Assembly: GCF_042100115.1 (NCBI RefSeq)
Contig: NC_091277.1
Location: forward strand, 1,922,001 to 1,986,000
Direction: 5' to 3'
Length of the DNA stretch: 64,000 bases
Source: Alternaria dauci
Lineage: Eukaryota; Ascomycota; Dothideomycetes; Pleosporales; Pleosporaceae
Shown here: positions 33,637-44,659 of the stretch, in pieces
Layout of the letters: each line of letters begins with the position of its first letter
Position numbering within the stretch: position 1 is the first letter of the stretch
Notes under the pieces: model-generated
Told to the model about the DNA's origin: nothing
Seen by the model: only the letters and a program-made list of their open reading frames with translations
Databases searched by the model: none
Position numbers and translations under genes: made by a program

Positions 33637-36570
33637 ATGGTTCCTGAGGGGCGTCCTCTGCCAGAGAATGCGACGGCGCAAACCCTCCACCATGCACTCG
33701 GCAGCCTCGGGGGGAAGCAAAAGAGCTGGATGGTGCTGCCTTCCAACGCGCCACCCCTGCCGCCCCCCGTTGCTCCAAACCCGCCGCCCTCTGCCGTGCG
33801 TCGTCGTGGAAGACCTCGCAAATATCCCGTGCCCGATCCCGCTCCGAGCACCAACCTCGAAACCCCGAATACGGCACGGCAAACACCTTCGCACACGCGC
33901 CCGACCGTCGAGACAGAACGACAGCCGCTCTCCAACTCGGCGTCTCCCCAGCTCCCCAATGCCCTTGTCCCCTGGAACACCGCCACCTCTGGGCCTTCGG
34001 TCGCCCATGCGTTTCCGTCGCCCACTCCAAGCGACGAGACATCGGCGTATGCGCCACCACACGAGAGCGCCCCCTCAAAAAGGCCAAGCGAAGGACAGGT
34101 ACAGCAAGCTGAGAAGCGCCGACGCAGCCAGGTTTATGGACAGGACCAGCCACTATTCGTGGCCAACACGACAGATGCCTACCCAAACTTACCTCGTCGA
34201 GCATCCGGGCAGCAATCACAGACCGGCAGTCCCATGTTGTGGCAGCTCAACAGTCACAGCCCATCTCCCAGCCCATCGCTCAGGATGACAGCGTCGCCAC
34301 AAATACACCAAGGCATACAGTTGCACAACCCGCAGCTCAGCAGAACACCGCCCCAACCACATGGGCCTCGGATGCCACCACAGATGCCTTCGCAAGCGCA
34401 ACCAGGAAACATGCCCATGGCACCCTCGGCGCATCGTCCATCGAGTGATGGCTGGTACACAAAGGATGATTGTCTGCAGATTCTCGATATTTTTCAGGCT
34501 TCATATCCTCTGTCCAAAGACCACCCCCGGGATAAAACACGCCTACGCGTTCTATGGGATGCCACCAAGGACGAGGACTGGGCCTATGTTACTATGCATC
34601 AATGTTACTGCCTGCTCACCCAAGCCCGTCATGCGTTACCCCAGAGTTTGCAGAAGCTACCGAGTTTGCATCACGCGCAGAGCATGTTGACCGACGTCCT
34701 TGACTTGAATTCTAAACTCTCACCTAATTACCTTCACTTGTTCGCCAACTTTCCGTATCCGATGCAGCAAATTGCAGATCGGTGGCCGGCCAAGTTTGAG
34801 CATCAGGCGAATCTGTTCAAGCAATTCGTTGTTCAATCGCAAGATTACAACAAGCTAAAGACGTGGTGTCGAAGACGTGCAAGTCCGCCCCTCGCGTCAG
34901 TGTTTGCCGTCGAACTACGCATTGCTTCTCCCACATTCCAGCGCCTCTTGTTCACGGCTCTTCTGCGGTCACTCTGGCTCCCGATATTTCCCAACCCTAA
35001 TTTCGCAAGCTTCGAGGCTCAGGCACTTGCTGTTTTCCGTCAGAATCAAGACGACTATTGCCAGAGACAACTTTCTTCAGTTGCCAAGTCGCTTGAGTAC
35101 CTCCAGCAAGAAAAAACCCGCGAGGATCAAATCTGGGGCACTAAGCTGAGAACGCTAGTCAACGGATTTGAAGCTATCCTTCAAAGGCAAGGTCTGTCAT
35201 TGGCTGACATCCGCAACGGTGTTCCCCAACAACAGCAACAAGTGCCTGCAGCTCCTCAATATCTCCCACAACAGGTACAAAGCTATTTCCCCATGGCAAA
35301 CACTAATGCAATGCCACCACGCCCGAATACTTCCGTCAGCCCGCACTCAGCACAAGCTGCCATCGTGCAGCAGCCTCATGAGCGCGGTCGTCTTCCCGCA
35401 CGGCCACCTCAGTCGGCCGGTGTATCGCCGGCTCCCGTCTTACCATCTAGCCGGTCAGAGCGGCCGTTACTTCCCGGTCCTAACTACCGCCAGCCACAGC
35501 AGCGAGTACCTAACCCTTCACGCTTTGGTTTGCACCAAGCCCACCTGCGAAGCCCAGTTCTCAAATCACAATCCGAGTCCTCACCGCTATACGTCTTCAA
35601 CCGAGGGTTCTTGAAACCTCCTGCACGACTGTCCACACCTGGCGGTGTTCTCGAGAAATGGACATTTACGCTCTCACCCTCCGATATGCAGAGGATCGCA
35701 GCGACTGTTCAGGATACAGTTGGCGGGCCCGGTGCTATGAATATCAACGAAACCAACATGTTTGCGCGTCTGCGTTGTGTTGAATGGCCGCAATCTAGCC
35801 CAACGGAAATCCCGATAGACGACCTTTGGGCAGTGGCTGATACTCACTGGATACCTCACTCTTATTATACGTTCAACGGCACCCCTCTTGAGCCGCGGAT
35901 AAAGGTCCACTATGGGAAAGACCTGCCCATCGACCTCACAGGTCTTTTGAAAGAAGGCGAGAACGTCCTAGAGTTTGTTGTAATGGCTCTATCCGGAGAC
36001 ACATCACATCTCAACTACTTGATTGCCATTGAGTCGATGGACGTCTTGTCTCATGAATCTATCAAGCAACACTGCCTGGACCAGAGTCACATTCCGGCGG
36101 ATGAGGTATTACAAAGTATCAAGAACAAACTTGCTGGTGTCGATGATGACGAGATCACCGTTGTCCAAAGCACACTCACTGTTGGATTATTCGACCCCTT
36201 CAGCCAAGCAAAAATGTGCGACATCCCAGTCCGTAGTAAAGCGTGTCCGCATAACGACTGTTTCGATCTAGAAACCTTCCTCCAGTCCCGCCCACGCAAG
36301 GGCGACGCCTCGGTCGCTGATCAGTGGAAATGCCCTATTTGCAAATCCGATGCTCGTCCACAAATGCTTATAGTGGACGGCTTCATTGAGGATGTGAAGA
36401 AGCAGCTTGAGTCACAGGGACTCGCCAGCACTCGACATATTCTTGTTCAGCAGGATGGGTCCTGGCAACCCAAGGCGGAAGTGCGCGAGGGTGTGTCTGA
36501 CGATATGCCTGAACCAGTCGCTCAACATCCAGGGCCAGCTGACGCGGAGATAATAGACCTTAGTGACTGA
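33637..36570 (+). CDS. SP-RING (MIZ) zinc-finger protein, probable SUMO E3 ligase, with AT-hook
   Basis: Intronless 977-residue protein. The SP-RING finger at about 865-905 is clear: ACPHNDCFD (C870, H872, C875), a spacer, then WKCPIC (C899, C902), the arrangement of Siz/PIAS-type SUMO ligases that recruit the Ubc9-SUMO conjugate. An AT-hook, RRRGRPRKYP, lies at 55-64, predicting binding to AT-rich DNA. Pro/Gln-rich disorder fills residues 65-270 and 530-660. A helical region (about 275-520, GWYTKDDCLQILDIFQASYP onward) and a beta-rich region before the finger (WTFTLSPSD ... LEFVVMAL) are conserved-looking; the latter may be a PINIT-like domain. No SAP domain is seen. The C-terminus AEIIDLSD resembles a SUMO-interacting motif. 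Nuclear location and ligase activity are inferred. Confidence 0.85.
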   Translation: MVPEGRPLPENATAQTLHHALGSLGGKQKSWMVLPSNAPPLPPPVAPNPPPSAVRRRGRPRKYPVPDPAPSTNLETPNTARQTPSHTRPTVETERQPLSNSASPQLPNALVPWNTATSGPSVAHAFPSPTPSDETSAYAPPHESAPSKRPSEGQVQQAEKRRRSQVYGQDQPLFVANTTDAYPNLPRRASGQQSQTGSPMLWQLNSHSPSPSPSLRMTASPQIHQGIQLHNPQLSRTPPQPHGPRMPPQMPSQAQPGNMPMAPSAHRPSSDGWYTKDDCLQILDIFQASYPLSKDHPRDKTRLRVLWDATKDEDWAYVTMHQCYCLLTQARHALPQSLQKLPSLHHAQSMLTDVLDLNSKLSPNYLHLFANFPYPMQQIADRWPAKFEHQANLFKQFVVQSQDYNKLKTWCRRRASPPLASVFAVELRIASPTFQRLLFTALLRSLWLPIFPNPNFASFEAQALAVFRQNQDDYCQRQLSSVAKSLEYLQQEKTREDQIWGTKLRTLVNGFEAILQRQGLSLADIRNGVPQQQQQVPAAPQYLPQQVQSYFPMANTNAMPPRPNTSVSPHSAQAAIVQQPHERGRLPARPPQSAGVSPAPVLPSSRSERPLLPGPNYRQPQQRVPNPSRFGLHQAHLRSPVLKSQSESSPLYVFNRGFLKPPARLSTPGGVLEKWTFTLSPSDMQRIAATVQDTVGGPGAMNINETNMFARLRCVEWPQSSPTEIPIDDLWAVADTHWIPHSYYTFNGTPLEPRIKVHYGKDLPIDLTGLLKEGENVLEFVVMALSGDTSHLNYLIAIESMDVLSHESIKQHCLDQSHIPADEVLQSIKNKLAGVDDDEITVVQSTLTVGLFDPFSQAKMCDIPVRSKACPHNDCFDLETFLQSRPRKGDASVADQWKCPICKSDARPQMLIVDGFIEDVKKQLESQGLASTRHILVQQDGSWQPKAEVREGVSDDMPEPVAQHPGPADAEIIDLSD

Positions 36571-37949
36571 GACCTACTTGGGTCATGAAAGTCTGGTGTT
36601 CAATCATAATATGGAGTTTGTGGAGGTTATACCCCTGGTTTTCGACCCTCATGGGCATCTTTTTCATCACTGTGTTTTCTAGACATCTGAGTATCTTACG
36701 TGTGTAGTAGGATTAGCTGAAGATATGTTCCTAGCTTCTGTGTCTGTTACAAGAGTTAGGTTCTAACATATGTAGGTACATGAAACAAAAACCTAATTTT
36801 TTTCAGTAAGCCTGGCTGATATAGGGATGTTGTGGTTAATCAGAACATGGATCTCGCTTTAGTTCCAGGGATCACTTTCCCGGGGCTAGGCGCCGATGAA
36901 TCAGGAACTGATAGAGGCATAGTTCTGGGACTTGTCAGTCCTCCTACCGACCAACACGGCTGCGAGACGAACTACATCCTGGTTGAATTTATATGTCTTC
37001 TCTAACGATCATAGTGTGCGAACGCGATATCGTCTTTCCATGCTGGTTCAGAAGACGGAACAGGTCAAGTCGAAAATGATGGATGTGCAATGGTCAAATG
37101 ATCTGATTTGATCGGCAAGGAAGATTTGAGGCGATATTGCGAGATGACGTCCAGTACACCAAGGATATACCTTTGCTCTCTGAGTGCGAGGGCAGTCTGG
37201 AATTCTATCCATGGAGACGCAAAGACGCTGCGAACGAACGCATCGTCATCACCTGCTCATCCATTGTGACGACGGCGATGATGGCAGAGGATTGTTATGC
37301 TAAGAGACATGCACAAGAACCGGAAACAACTGCGCAATGCGCGCTACATGATTGACTCGAAGAGATGCCGCATGTCCGGGTGCGCGTGCGCGACGTTTCA
37401 CACACAGGGGTCGGATAAGCGGAACCTTAAAGACCCTGAAAAACGGTGCGATGCACCCGCCATAATGCGCCACGTGGCGGCGAGCAATCAACAGCCACAC
37501 TCCAGCATTCGGACCGTGACCCTTGCCCAACACAATCACAGCCAGGCAGGATTCCCGAGGTGCCCATCTTTCTTACGACGCGCGTGCTCGAGGTATTTGG
37601 AAAGGCGAAACGTGGCCTTGGGGTGCGTCGACATGCAGGAAGCCATGTTCATGACATCCCGGATCCAGGCAGTCTCCAAACTTGCCTGCTTTGTATCGGC
37701 TTCATCTGGCATGCCGGACCCTCGTCTCGATCCTCAGACCACCCTGACAGTCTGTGCGCGACATGCCTTGTATCGCGAGATAGCGACCCCTGTGTGAATC
37801 AGAATCCTTAATCTCTTACCGCCTCATTGTTCGGTTAAACATGTCCCCCCATAACCGCTGTCACGTCTCCCAATGGCCCGAATCTCAAATTCTTTCTTCC
37901 TTTTCCAGAACATGCCGATTTCATAGCCCAGTTTTAATAATCCAGCCCC
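36571..37949. other. Intergenic region between SP-RING and SprT-like genes
   Basis: About 1.4 kb: 3' region of the SP-RING gene (T-rich around 36790-36805) and promoter of the first SprT-like gene. Frames at 37137-37797 have no support. Confidence 0.45.
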
Positions 37950-39383
37950 ATGGGGAATCCTCCTGTCCTTGAAACGCACGATGCCAGCAATAATACGGCT
38001 ACGACGAAGGAGAAGAAGAGGAGAAGACGGATCCATCCTATCCGGTGCATTGCAAGGTTGATTCTTGGCAGCGGAAAGCACCAGAAGAAAGAGGATGTGA
38101 GACGACTTGGTGACCAGATAGAGGAAGGAAGGACATGCTATGGCCCATCTAGATGGCACAACCTGTTACCGTTTCTCGAGCCGCTATTTGCCCTGGACCC
38201 AAAGCTATCCTTTATCGAAGATCGCATCCTCGGTCGAACAGCACCAACGGCAACGCCTCACGATGACGCCAACTTCGCTGTCCCAAAAGACCTCACCTCG
38301 CTAAAGAATGCAGTCGAAGAAGCAGACCTCCCATGTACCTGCGACGAGTGCGCCCCGAAACTCTACAAAATCAGCACTCTAGCCTCCCACGGGACGATAC
38401 AAGACCGGCGGAACCGACCCTCACAGACACATTCCAAGCACATCCGAACCTTTTCCTACCAAAACGACAAAAGGACAACGAGTCTCGGACCGCAACTCAC
38501 GCTCAGATTCCACGGCACCTACGAAACAATGACATTAGTACGCCACCACATCGCCTGGCTGGACGCAACGTATCTCCATCCATCCGCACGCCCCACGCCC
38601 GCCGTACACCACCTCCGCAGTCTGATAGCGACCTGGCATGCACACATTACCTCACCCGATCTCCGGAGCTCCCTTTCAACAAGCCAGCTCAACGACCTCT
38701 TTACGCACCTGAACCGCATCTTCTTCTCCAACCAAGTCCCTCGACACAACAAGACGCTTACCGCAGGATTCAGCTACCTGGACGCCAGACAAACGGACTG
38801 TTTCGGCAAGAGCTTCTACAACCCGCTCGTCGGGACACAAGTGCTTTTACACCCGGTGCTGTATCGCGGGTGTTTTCAACACCAGCATCTCAGTCACCAC
38901 GATAGTCTCGATCCGACGATGCAGCGCCGGCAACAGGAGCAGATATCGACGCGTCTGCATAACCGCCTTGGAACCTTGCTGCACGAAATGTGTCACGCGT
39001 TTCTTAAAGCGTATGCGTGTCGGTCGTGTCCGATGCACGATTCTTGTATTGGCCCGCGGGGCCATGGACGCGCGTGGCAGATGCTGGCGAAGAAGATAGA
39101 GCAGGTTGCTACGGTGGTGTTGGGAGGAGCGGTGGATATGGGGAGGTTTCCGAGTTTGTTGAGGGATTGTGAGGGGAGTGGGAGGTTGCCTAGTGTGCAT
39201 GATTTGGAGGTTTTTGGGATGAATGGTGGTGGGAGTGTGAGTGGGGTGGGGTTAGGGATCACAGGGATTAGAGGAGGAGGAGGAGGAGGAGGTGGTGGTG
39301 GTGGTGGTGTTGGTGGTGTTGGTGAAGGAGAGAAGATGACGATAAGGTGTGTTGGAGAAGACGATGAGAAAGGACGTGTATAA
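37950..39383 (+). CDS. SprT-like zinc metallopeptidase (copy A), polyglycine tail
   Basis: Intronless 477-residue protein with a SprT-like protease domain, the fold of Spartan/SPRTN, which cleaves proteins crosslinked to DNA. Zinc site: LLHEMCHAF with H345, E346 and H349, and third ligand H372 in GHGRAWQMLAKKIE. Before it lies the family-like DLFTHLNRIFF ... LTAGFSYLDARQTDCFG stretch. CRSCPMHDSC sits between the ligands. The N-terminus is very basic (KEKKRRRRIHPIR), a possible nuclear signal, with a CTCDEC cluster near residue 130. After the domain comes PSVHDLEVFG, shared with copy B, then about 13 glycines coded by GGA/GGT triplets. Substrate and DNA repair role are inferred from the fold only. 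Confidence 0.82.
   Translation: MGNPPVLETHDASNNTATTKEKKRRRRIHPIRCIARLILGSGKHQKKEDVRRLGDQIEEGRTCYGPSRWHNLLPFLEPLFALDPKLSFIEDRILGRTAPTATPHDDANFAVPKDLTSLKNAVEEADLPCTCDECAPKLYKISTLASHGTIQDRRNRPSQTHSKHIRTFSYQNDKRTTSLGPQLTLRFHGTYETMTLVRHHIAWLDATYLHPSARPTPAVHHLRSLIATWHAHITSPDLRSSLSTSQLNDLFTHLNRIFFSNQVPRHNKTLTAGFSYLDARQTDCFGKSFYNPLVGTQVLLHPVLYRGCFQHQHLSHHDSLDPTMQRRQQEQISTRLHNRLGTLLHEMCHAFLKAYACRSCPMHDSCIGPRGHGRAWQMLAKKIEQVATVVLGGAVDMGRFPSLLRDCEGSGRLPSVHDLEVFGMNGGGSVSGVGLGITGIRGGGGGGGGGGGGVGGVGEGEKMTIRCVGEDDEKGRV
39275..39320 (+). repeat. Trinucleotide (GGA)n(GGT)n microsatellite in coding sequence
   Basis: A run of GGA codons followed by GGT codons encodes the polyglycine stretch near the C-terminus of SprT copy A. 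Its length is expected to vary between strains. Confidence 0.85.
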
Positions 39384-42023
39384 AGTATTGTATGATTGTG
39401 CAGCATTAGATTACGAACTGCTTTTAGACCGCCTGTATGGTTTTAGTAATGATACCCTTCGATCTTGACATGGCAGCCTGCGGGCGGTATTATTGTCACT
39501 TCCTTCAGAAAGAGAACATATGACTTTCATCATCAATGTGTTGGACTAGGAAAGTGTTGACCACTGTCAGGCCCAAAGCACTTATACAATCGTTGTGTCC
39601 TCAGCTGCGTATGTCATGTACATCAATCAAAACACTCGTGGCAGCACTAGTCAAAGCTGATACTATGGTATAGTACCATGAGAAAATGCCACATGTCTGT
39701 CAATGATGCAGATGATATCGTCTGATAATGTACAATACAGAAAGGAACGGTACACCAGACGGACCCTCTTTATATCATTCCCCTAAGAACAGACTACATC
39801 GTACTTCTCAATCGGGATGCCCGACGTATACAACAGGCGTAGTATAGGGTGAGACTTGGCAATCCAGTCAGACTGCATAGTCCCGCTTCGCAATCGCCAT
39901 GTCCAGTGTTCAGCAATGTCTTGAGCTTCATCGGATTGACTTCCTGCTCTCGGTAAGTCCGAGGATGGCACTGCTACCCCCCAGTGACATTCACGGCTGA
40001 GGCATCCAAGACCGTCTCTGACGGCCTTGTTTCAGCGGGTTGGTATCGCTACCATAGTTTGGAGCTTATTCATACGGTCATACAGCACATAGGTCGCAGC
40101 CATAGGCCAGTTGCGATGGGTCCGTTCAGCCCCCAATCGCGGTAGGCATCGGCGACGCCGGACCAAGGCAGCAAGATGTGACGAGATAGTAGTCGGGAGA
40201 GAAGGATTATATCACACACCAATTCTCTAATTGGATGATTGTGTCCGTCGTTCCAACTACGTCGGAGGATCTTGAATCGATGCAAGTAAAGTCGGCGAAA
40301 TGGTACATGGTACATTCCGTTCAAGATCATCCACGTAGCTGTTTGGCGATGGTAAGATGTATGACTATAGGGTCAATACCTTGATTTGCTATCCTCACCG
40401 GATGAGACAATCTCAAGTTTGAGAAGTGTGACTGTCGAACGGGTTCTGTTCAGCTCGGATACAGCGATTCACTGTCACATGCTGTACTGTCGTGGTCTAG
40501 AAGAAGATTGTGAGATACATGCTCAAGCTAGGGCTGACCCTAGTGTTCATGATTCGTTGCATTGACCGACGCAAGGACAGTTACTAACGGGGAAGTCGGA
40601 GGAGATCCAAAATTTGTGAAGCCGCGAAATTGGGGGTCGCAGCTCAAACAGGAACGCTCAGCCCAGTGAAAGCCTAAAATGTGTTCCGCTGTCGAGCTGT
40701 CCAACGGCGACCAATGGCAAGCGTCGCCCCCCAGAGTGTCGGGTACCTCAAACTGTGGCTTCGCTGGCTTCATGCAAGAAAGCGCCACGTCTGACGGGAG
40801 AGCACCCTGATCCCCGATCGAACCATCAGGGGTCCCATTCCGCATCTGGGGTGGATCCACACGGGTGGCGAATGCTCCCCCTCCAAGGACGAAGGGCCGA
40901 AATTAGGGAATTATTCGCATGTAACGTTGAGGCGGATACTACCCAAGGCTGTTTTAGCGTCGTGGTCCGTACGGGTCGGAATATTGGATATAGGGAATAA
41001 GGAAAAGGAGCGTCGCGATAGGAGAAAAGACGACAAAAAAGCAGTAGCGAGTTGTTAGGGCGATGAGCAGGCGTGGCATGTCGCGGCATGTGGTTTCACC
41101 AAACGCGTGGCTGACCCATTGTTCCAACTTCAAAGCTGTGGGCGTGGGATACGAAGGGTCATGTGTACACTGTGTGTTGTCGCCAGGTGCTCCCTACAGC
41201 TGGAGTGACCTAGCAGCGCCGATCAGTTGCGTTGAGTGCGCCCAGCGGCAATGGTGAGCCGGTCTAGCGACGCAAGGCATGGGAATAACGATAGCTCGAC
41301 ACGTAGTTTGACACTGAGGGTTTCCGGGAAAAAGTAGAGATCCACTCTCGAGAAGCGGCGCATCCTTGGACATTCCGCCTGTCCTTCTGGATCGAGGACT
41401 AGACGCCGCAGACTGCGCAATTATGGGACACAGCGGGAGAAGTCGACAGCCAGTCGATTTTGCCGATGGCTTCTCCAGATTGCGGCATCGAGTGAGGTGT
41501 CGAATGAGAGGTGCAGCGGGCTATTGGGCTGTGCAGAAGTCCTTGCAGGCTTGCAGCTTCCAGAAGGCAGGCAGCCCTGGGTGCTCGCTTCCAGCTACCC
41601 TACCTCAGTCAGCCCTGAGCTCTGGCGTCATGTAAGCCGGGAGTGAGGGTGAGGGTGCGGCAGTTTTTTTTAGGGGCACGCATGACGGGTTGCGTCAATT
41701 TGCAGCAAATGCCATAGTTTGTGCACTTTGGTGATGGACTTGAGTGCGGCGCGATAAGAAAGGAGTATAGACCGGGAATGGAGATTGAGTGGATAGGTGG
41801 AGCAGTGGAGCAGTTGAGGAATGAGGAGTGCAGGGCCAACGGCAAGTGCCTGCTAACCACAAGCACGGTAGAGCTGGCCCCGGCGGCCTAGTCTCGCCTT
41901 AGTCGAGCGCCCCCAAGCCGCGGAACGCCATGGGCAGCGCCTTATAGCATCCTTCGCCGCCGTCGTCTGGCACTGCTTGCATATCCCATCTGCGACTCTC
42001 GTCCTGACAGCCATAGCAGCACA
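39384..42023. other. 2.6 kb gene-free region
   Basis: I see no supported gene or mobile element. Frames such as 40540-40860 and 39783-39971 (minus) lack family resemblance. A small inverted repeat ATGGTA-TAG-TACCAT lies at about 39665-39679. The final 300 bases are leader and promoter of the 42024 gene. Confidence 0.45.
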
Positions 42024-42707
42024 ATGGCCATGTTCCGCGACTTCTCCTTTGACAAGGTGTCGTCGCCCGACTACTCGCGCTACGAAGCCGAACGGGCGGC
42101 CATGAACGTCTCGCCCACGTCACCGGCCATGGACCCGCAATACATGCCACATCGGCCGCCGACTCCACCACCATGCACCATGGGCGACCTCGCCGTCCAG
42201 CTCAACCAGCAGAGCCTCCGCATCGACACCACCAGGCGCTGCTACACTGCTGGCCCTCTTACTCCGGACAGCGACAGCGACAGCGACGAGTGCGCCTCGT
42301 CCATGAAGCAAGAGCAGCAGGCGCGAACGCCCTATTCGCGCATCGCAGCTTCCGTTTTGAGAATGCAACGTCAGCAGAGCTCGCGCATGCAGTGCAGCCC
42401 ATCACACGCCCGCGACCTCTCCAAGCTGGTCAAGATGATCGAGGAGGAGAGGCAATGCACCGTCAGCGAGCCATCATCGCGAGCACGCTCCACATCGCCC
42501 ACAACCACATGCCCATCGGCCTCTTCTGGAGACGACGAGGGCGTCGATATGGACTATGACGCTCCCACCCAAAGCGCCGAGGCACTCTTCGGTGTGCCAG
42601 TGTCGAGGGCAGGCGACCGTCGTGACAGCTGCGTCCGCGTCACCAGACATGTGCGCATGCGAAAGCGGTCCAAGGGCAACGGCGTGTGCAAGAGGTCGTC
42701 ATCATAA
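42024..42707 (+). CDS. Small uncharacterised Ser-rich protein, 227 residues
   Basis: Single-exon frame, no recognised family. It is hydrophilic and mostly disordered: MFRDFSFDKVSSPDYSRYEA opening, HRPPTPPPC, an acidic DSDSDSDE run, a predicted helix around RDLSKLVKMIEEERQ, a second acidic patch (GDDEGVDMDYD) and a basic tail RHVRMRKRSKGNGVCKRSS, a possible nuclear signal. A clean ATG (ACAATGG context), a CT-containing leader and sustained codon structure favour a real gene. It could be a small nuclear regulator, but nothing in the sequence proves that. Confidence 0.7.
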   Translation: MAMFRDFSFDKVSSPDYSRYEAERAAMNVSPTSPAMDPQYMPHRPPTPPPCTMGDLAVQLNQQSLRIDTTRRCYTAGPLTPDSDSDSDECASSMKQEQQARTPYSRIAASVLRMQRQQSSRMQCSPSHARDLSKLVKMIEEERQCTVSEPSSRARSTSPTTTCPSASSGDDEGVDMDYDAPTQSAEALFGVPVSRAGDRRDSCVRVTRHVRMRKRSKGNGVCKRSSS

Positions 42708-43074
42708 TCACTGCTAGTCGGATTTGGGTTACATGCATAGCGAAGGCGTTTGTTTTTTACGAGGTGTCACTACGGGCGCATTATACCACTGGATCTTGCT
42801 GGAAGAGAGCTCCCCGCGGGTTGAGCCTGGCGTTGTAGGGTGCGACTAGCTCAGCGCTGTCGCACACCCATGTACTTTGTAATAACAAATTTGATCAAGA
42901 TGCAAAACACTATTGCACTTACCTCATCATCGTGACCCAGCACAGCGTTTCCCGCCAGACGCATGTTCCGTGGACCTGAGCACTGGTAAATTGGTGACCC
43001 ACTTGGTTGTCGCTGATCCCCAGCAAATCCGCGCTGCATCCCCTCCCACCGACAACACAAACACAACCACCATC
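42708..43074. other. Intergenic region
   Basis: Short spacer with 3' end of the 42024 gene and promoter/leader of the 43075 gene; an ACAACACAAACACAACCACC leader lies just before its ATG. Confidence 0.45.
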
Positions 43075-43921
43075 ATGTCTGTCCGTCGAGCGCTGGCACC
43101 GCGCTCTGTCCACCTGCGCATAGTGCCACGTCCTGCCAACCTTTCCGAGAGCCGCGAGATATTCCGCGTGCTGCAGGGCTTTGGAGAAATTAGCACGTAC
43201 CAGTCTCTACGGGTACGTCTCCCTTTGCACACCATGGCTGCTTCTTCCGAGCAACTACTCATGGCCGTCTTAGTATGAGTACCAGAATCCTGCAGACAAC
43301 ATTGCCTTCGCCATCTACCGCCAAGAAGCCTCCGCCCAGCGCGCGCTCGATGCCTCGCCCATTCGCTTCGCTCTCGAAACGTTTACACCCACCGAGGACA
43401 GCACCAGCACCGAATCTCGCACCGCCGAAGAGGACGAAGAAGCCTTGCCAACCGAGCAGACGCCCCAAAAAGCAGGCATCGACGAAATCCTCCGTCCCTC
43501 CCAGCTCCTGAACCGAACCTCTGCTGAAACCCACCGGTCGTCCATTCCCTCACCCGCACCCAAGCCCATGCCCTTTGACCCACCACCCGCCTCCACAAAA
43601 CAAAAGAACTGGACAAAGTGGTTTCAGGTCACTGTCGATCGTACGCGCGCCGTCCACCAAGACTTTATTGAGCGCCAGCCCTACTGGAAGCAGTTCAGCC
43701 CTATGAAGAGCATGGCACAGGCCGACTTGGCCAAAAAGGTGCCACATGTTGGCTTGAGCGATGTTAGCAAGAGGCCGCCGAATGCATACCGGACACCGAC
43801 CAAGGTGCTAAAGACTATGAATCACTACGTGGAGACGGCCATGCCAACTTTGAGGGGGATTGCCGAGGGCAGCGAAAATGAGAGGGCATATTTGGAGAGG
43901 CGGGAGAGGAGGGTGGGTTAG
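43075..43921 (+). CDS. Uncharacterised protein with RRM-like N-terminus, probably mitochondrial
   Basis: Exons 43075-43212 and 43274-43921 join in phase 0 (...ISTYQSLR-YEYQNPADNIAF...), giving 261 residues. The N-terminus MSVRRALAPRSVHLRIVPRP is Arg-rich without acids, like a mitochondrial presequence. Residues ~12-80 have an RRM-like order: a strand (HLRIVPRP), a helix (SESREIFRVLQGFGE), a strand (ISTYQSLRYEY), then NIAFAIYRQEASAQRALDA, which looks like RNP1 and the second helix. An acidic/proline-rich linker leads to a conserved-looking basic C-terminal part (KNWTKWFQVTVDRTRAVHQDF, YWKQFSPMKSMAQADL). Function unknown; mitochondrial RNA binding is a guess. Confidence 0.78.
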
Positions 43922-44659
43922 GAAACAACAGACTACTGAGTCTACCACGATCGAACCGCCAACTATAGCTACAACCCCGACCAACCTGCCTGGATCGACG
44001 AGTTCCGAGCGATCGCTCAGCGTCCTCTGCAACCGCCCTGACGACCCTCTGAAGGACCATCCATAGCAGTATTACGGAATCGCATCGGAAAACTGCAATA
44101 CATACATCCATATTACTCATAGCATGAGCTATAGCAGGGTGTCCAGGCGCTTAGCAGCTCGAGAAGAGCTGCGCGAGGCCGAGTCCGTGGTCTGGTTCAT
44201 CTTAAGAGCCTCCTGACTGGCCTGTTCCGTTGCTCACGGACTGGTTTCATGGACACCTCCTCTACCTTGGCCGTGTCCTTTGCAGGTCGTGTAAAGGCTT
44301 ATATCACGGCATCTACCAGCCACACAGCCTCGTAGCTACTGTAACTTTGCGGAAGCGGTTACGAGTTGGCACGGGTTACCGGATCTGACATGCGATATTC
44401 GTGCGTTGTGGACAAGGCGGACGCGGTATGTAGGTGTTGAGCCTAGATTTGCGGTACACGCAAAGAGGTGGGTTCTGTGTCACCCCATTTTTGAATTCAG
44501 AAAGTGCTCGTCGCACATGTTCCAGCTGAGGCAACGATGTAGGGCGTGCTGATAGTAGAAGATTCAAACGCTCAACACACAAACACACCCCTGATGATGC
44601 GGTAGCTCAACGACGCCTGTTGCGCGCTGAACATCCATCTAACAACATCAGATCTCTTG
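43922..44659. other. Intergenic region between convergent genes
   Basis: 3' flanks of the RRM-like gene and SprT copy B. No gene or repeat recognised. Confidence 0.45.

Noticed and set aside
33380..34219. 279-codon minus-strand frame opposite the start of the SP-RING gene
   Set aside because: Arg/Gly/Cys-rich shadow of a proline-rich coding region; it also crosses the promoter without a sensible start.
39665..39679. Small palindrome ATGGTA-TAG-TACCAT
   Set aside because: Too short to be distinguished from chance in an AT-rich spacer.
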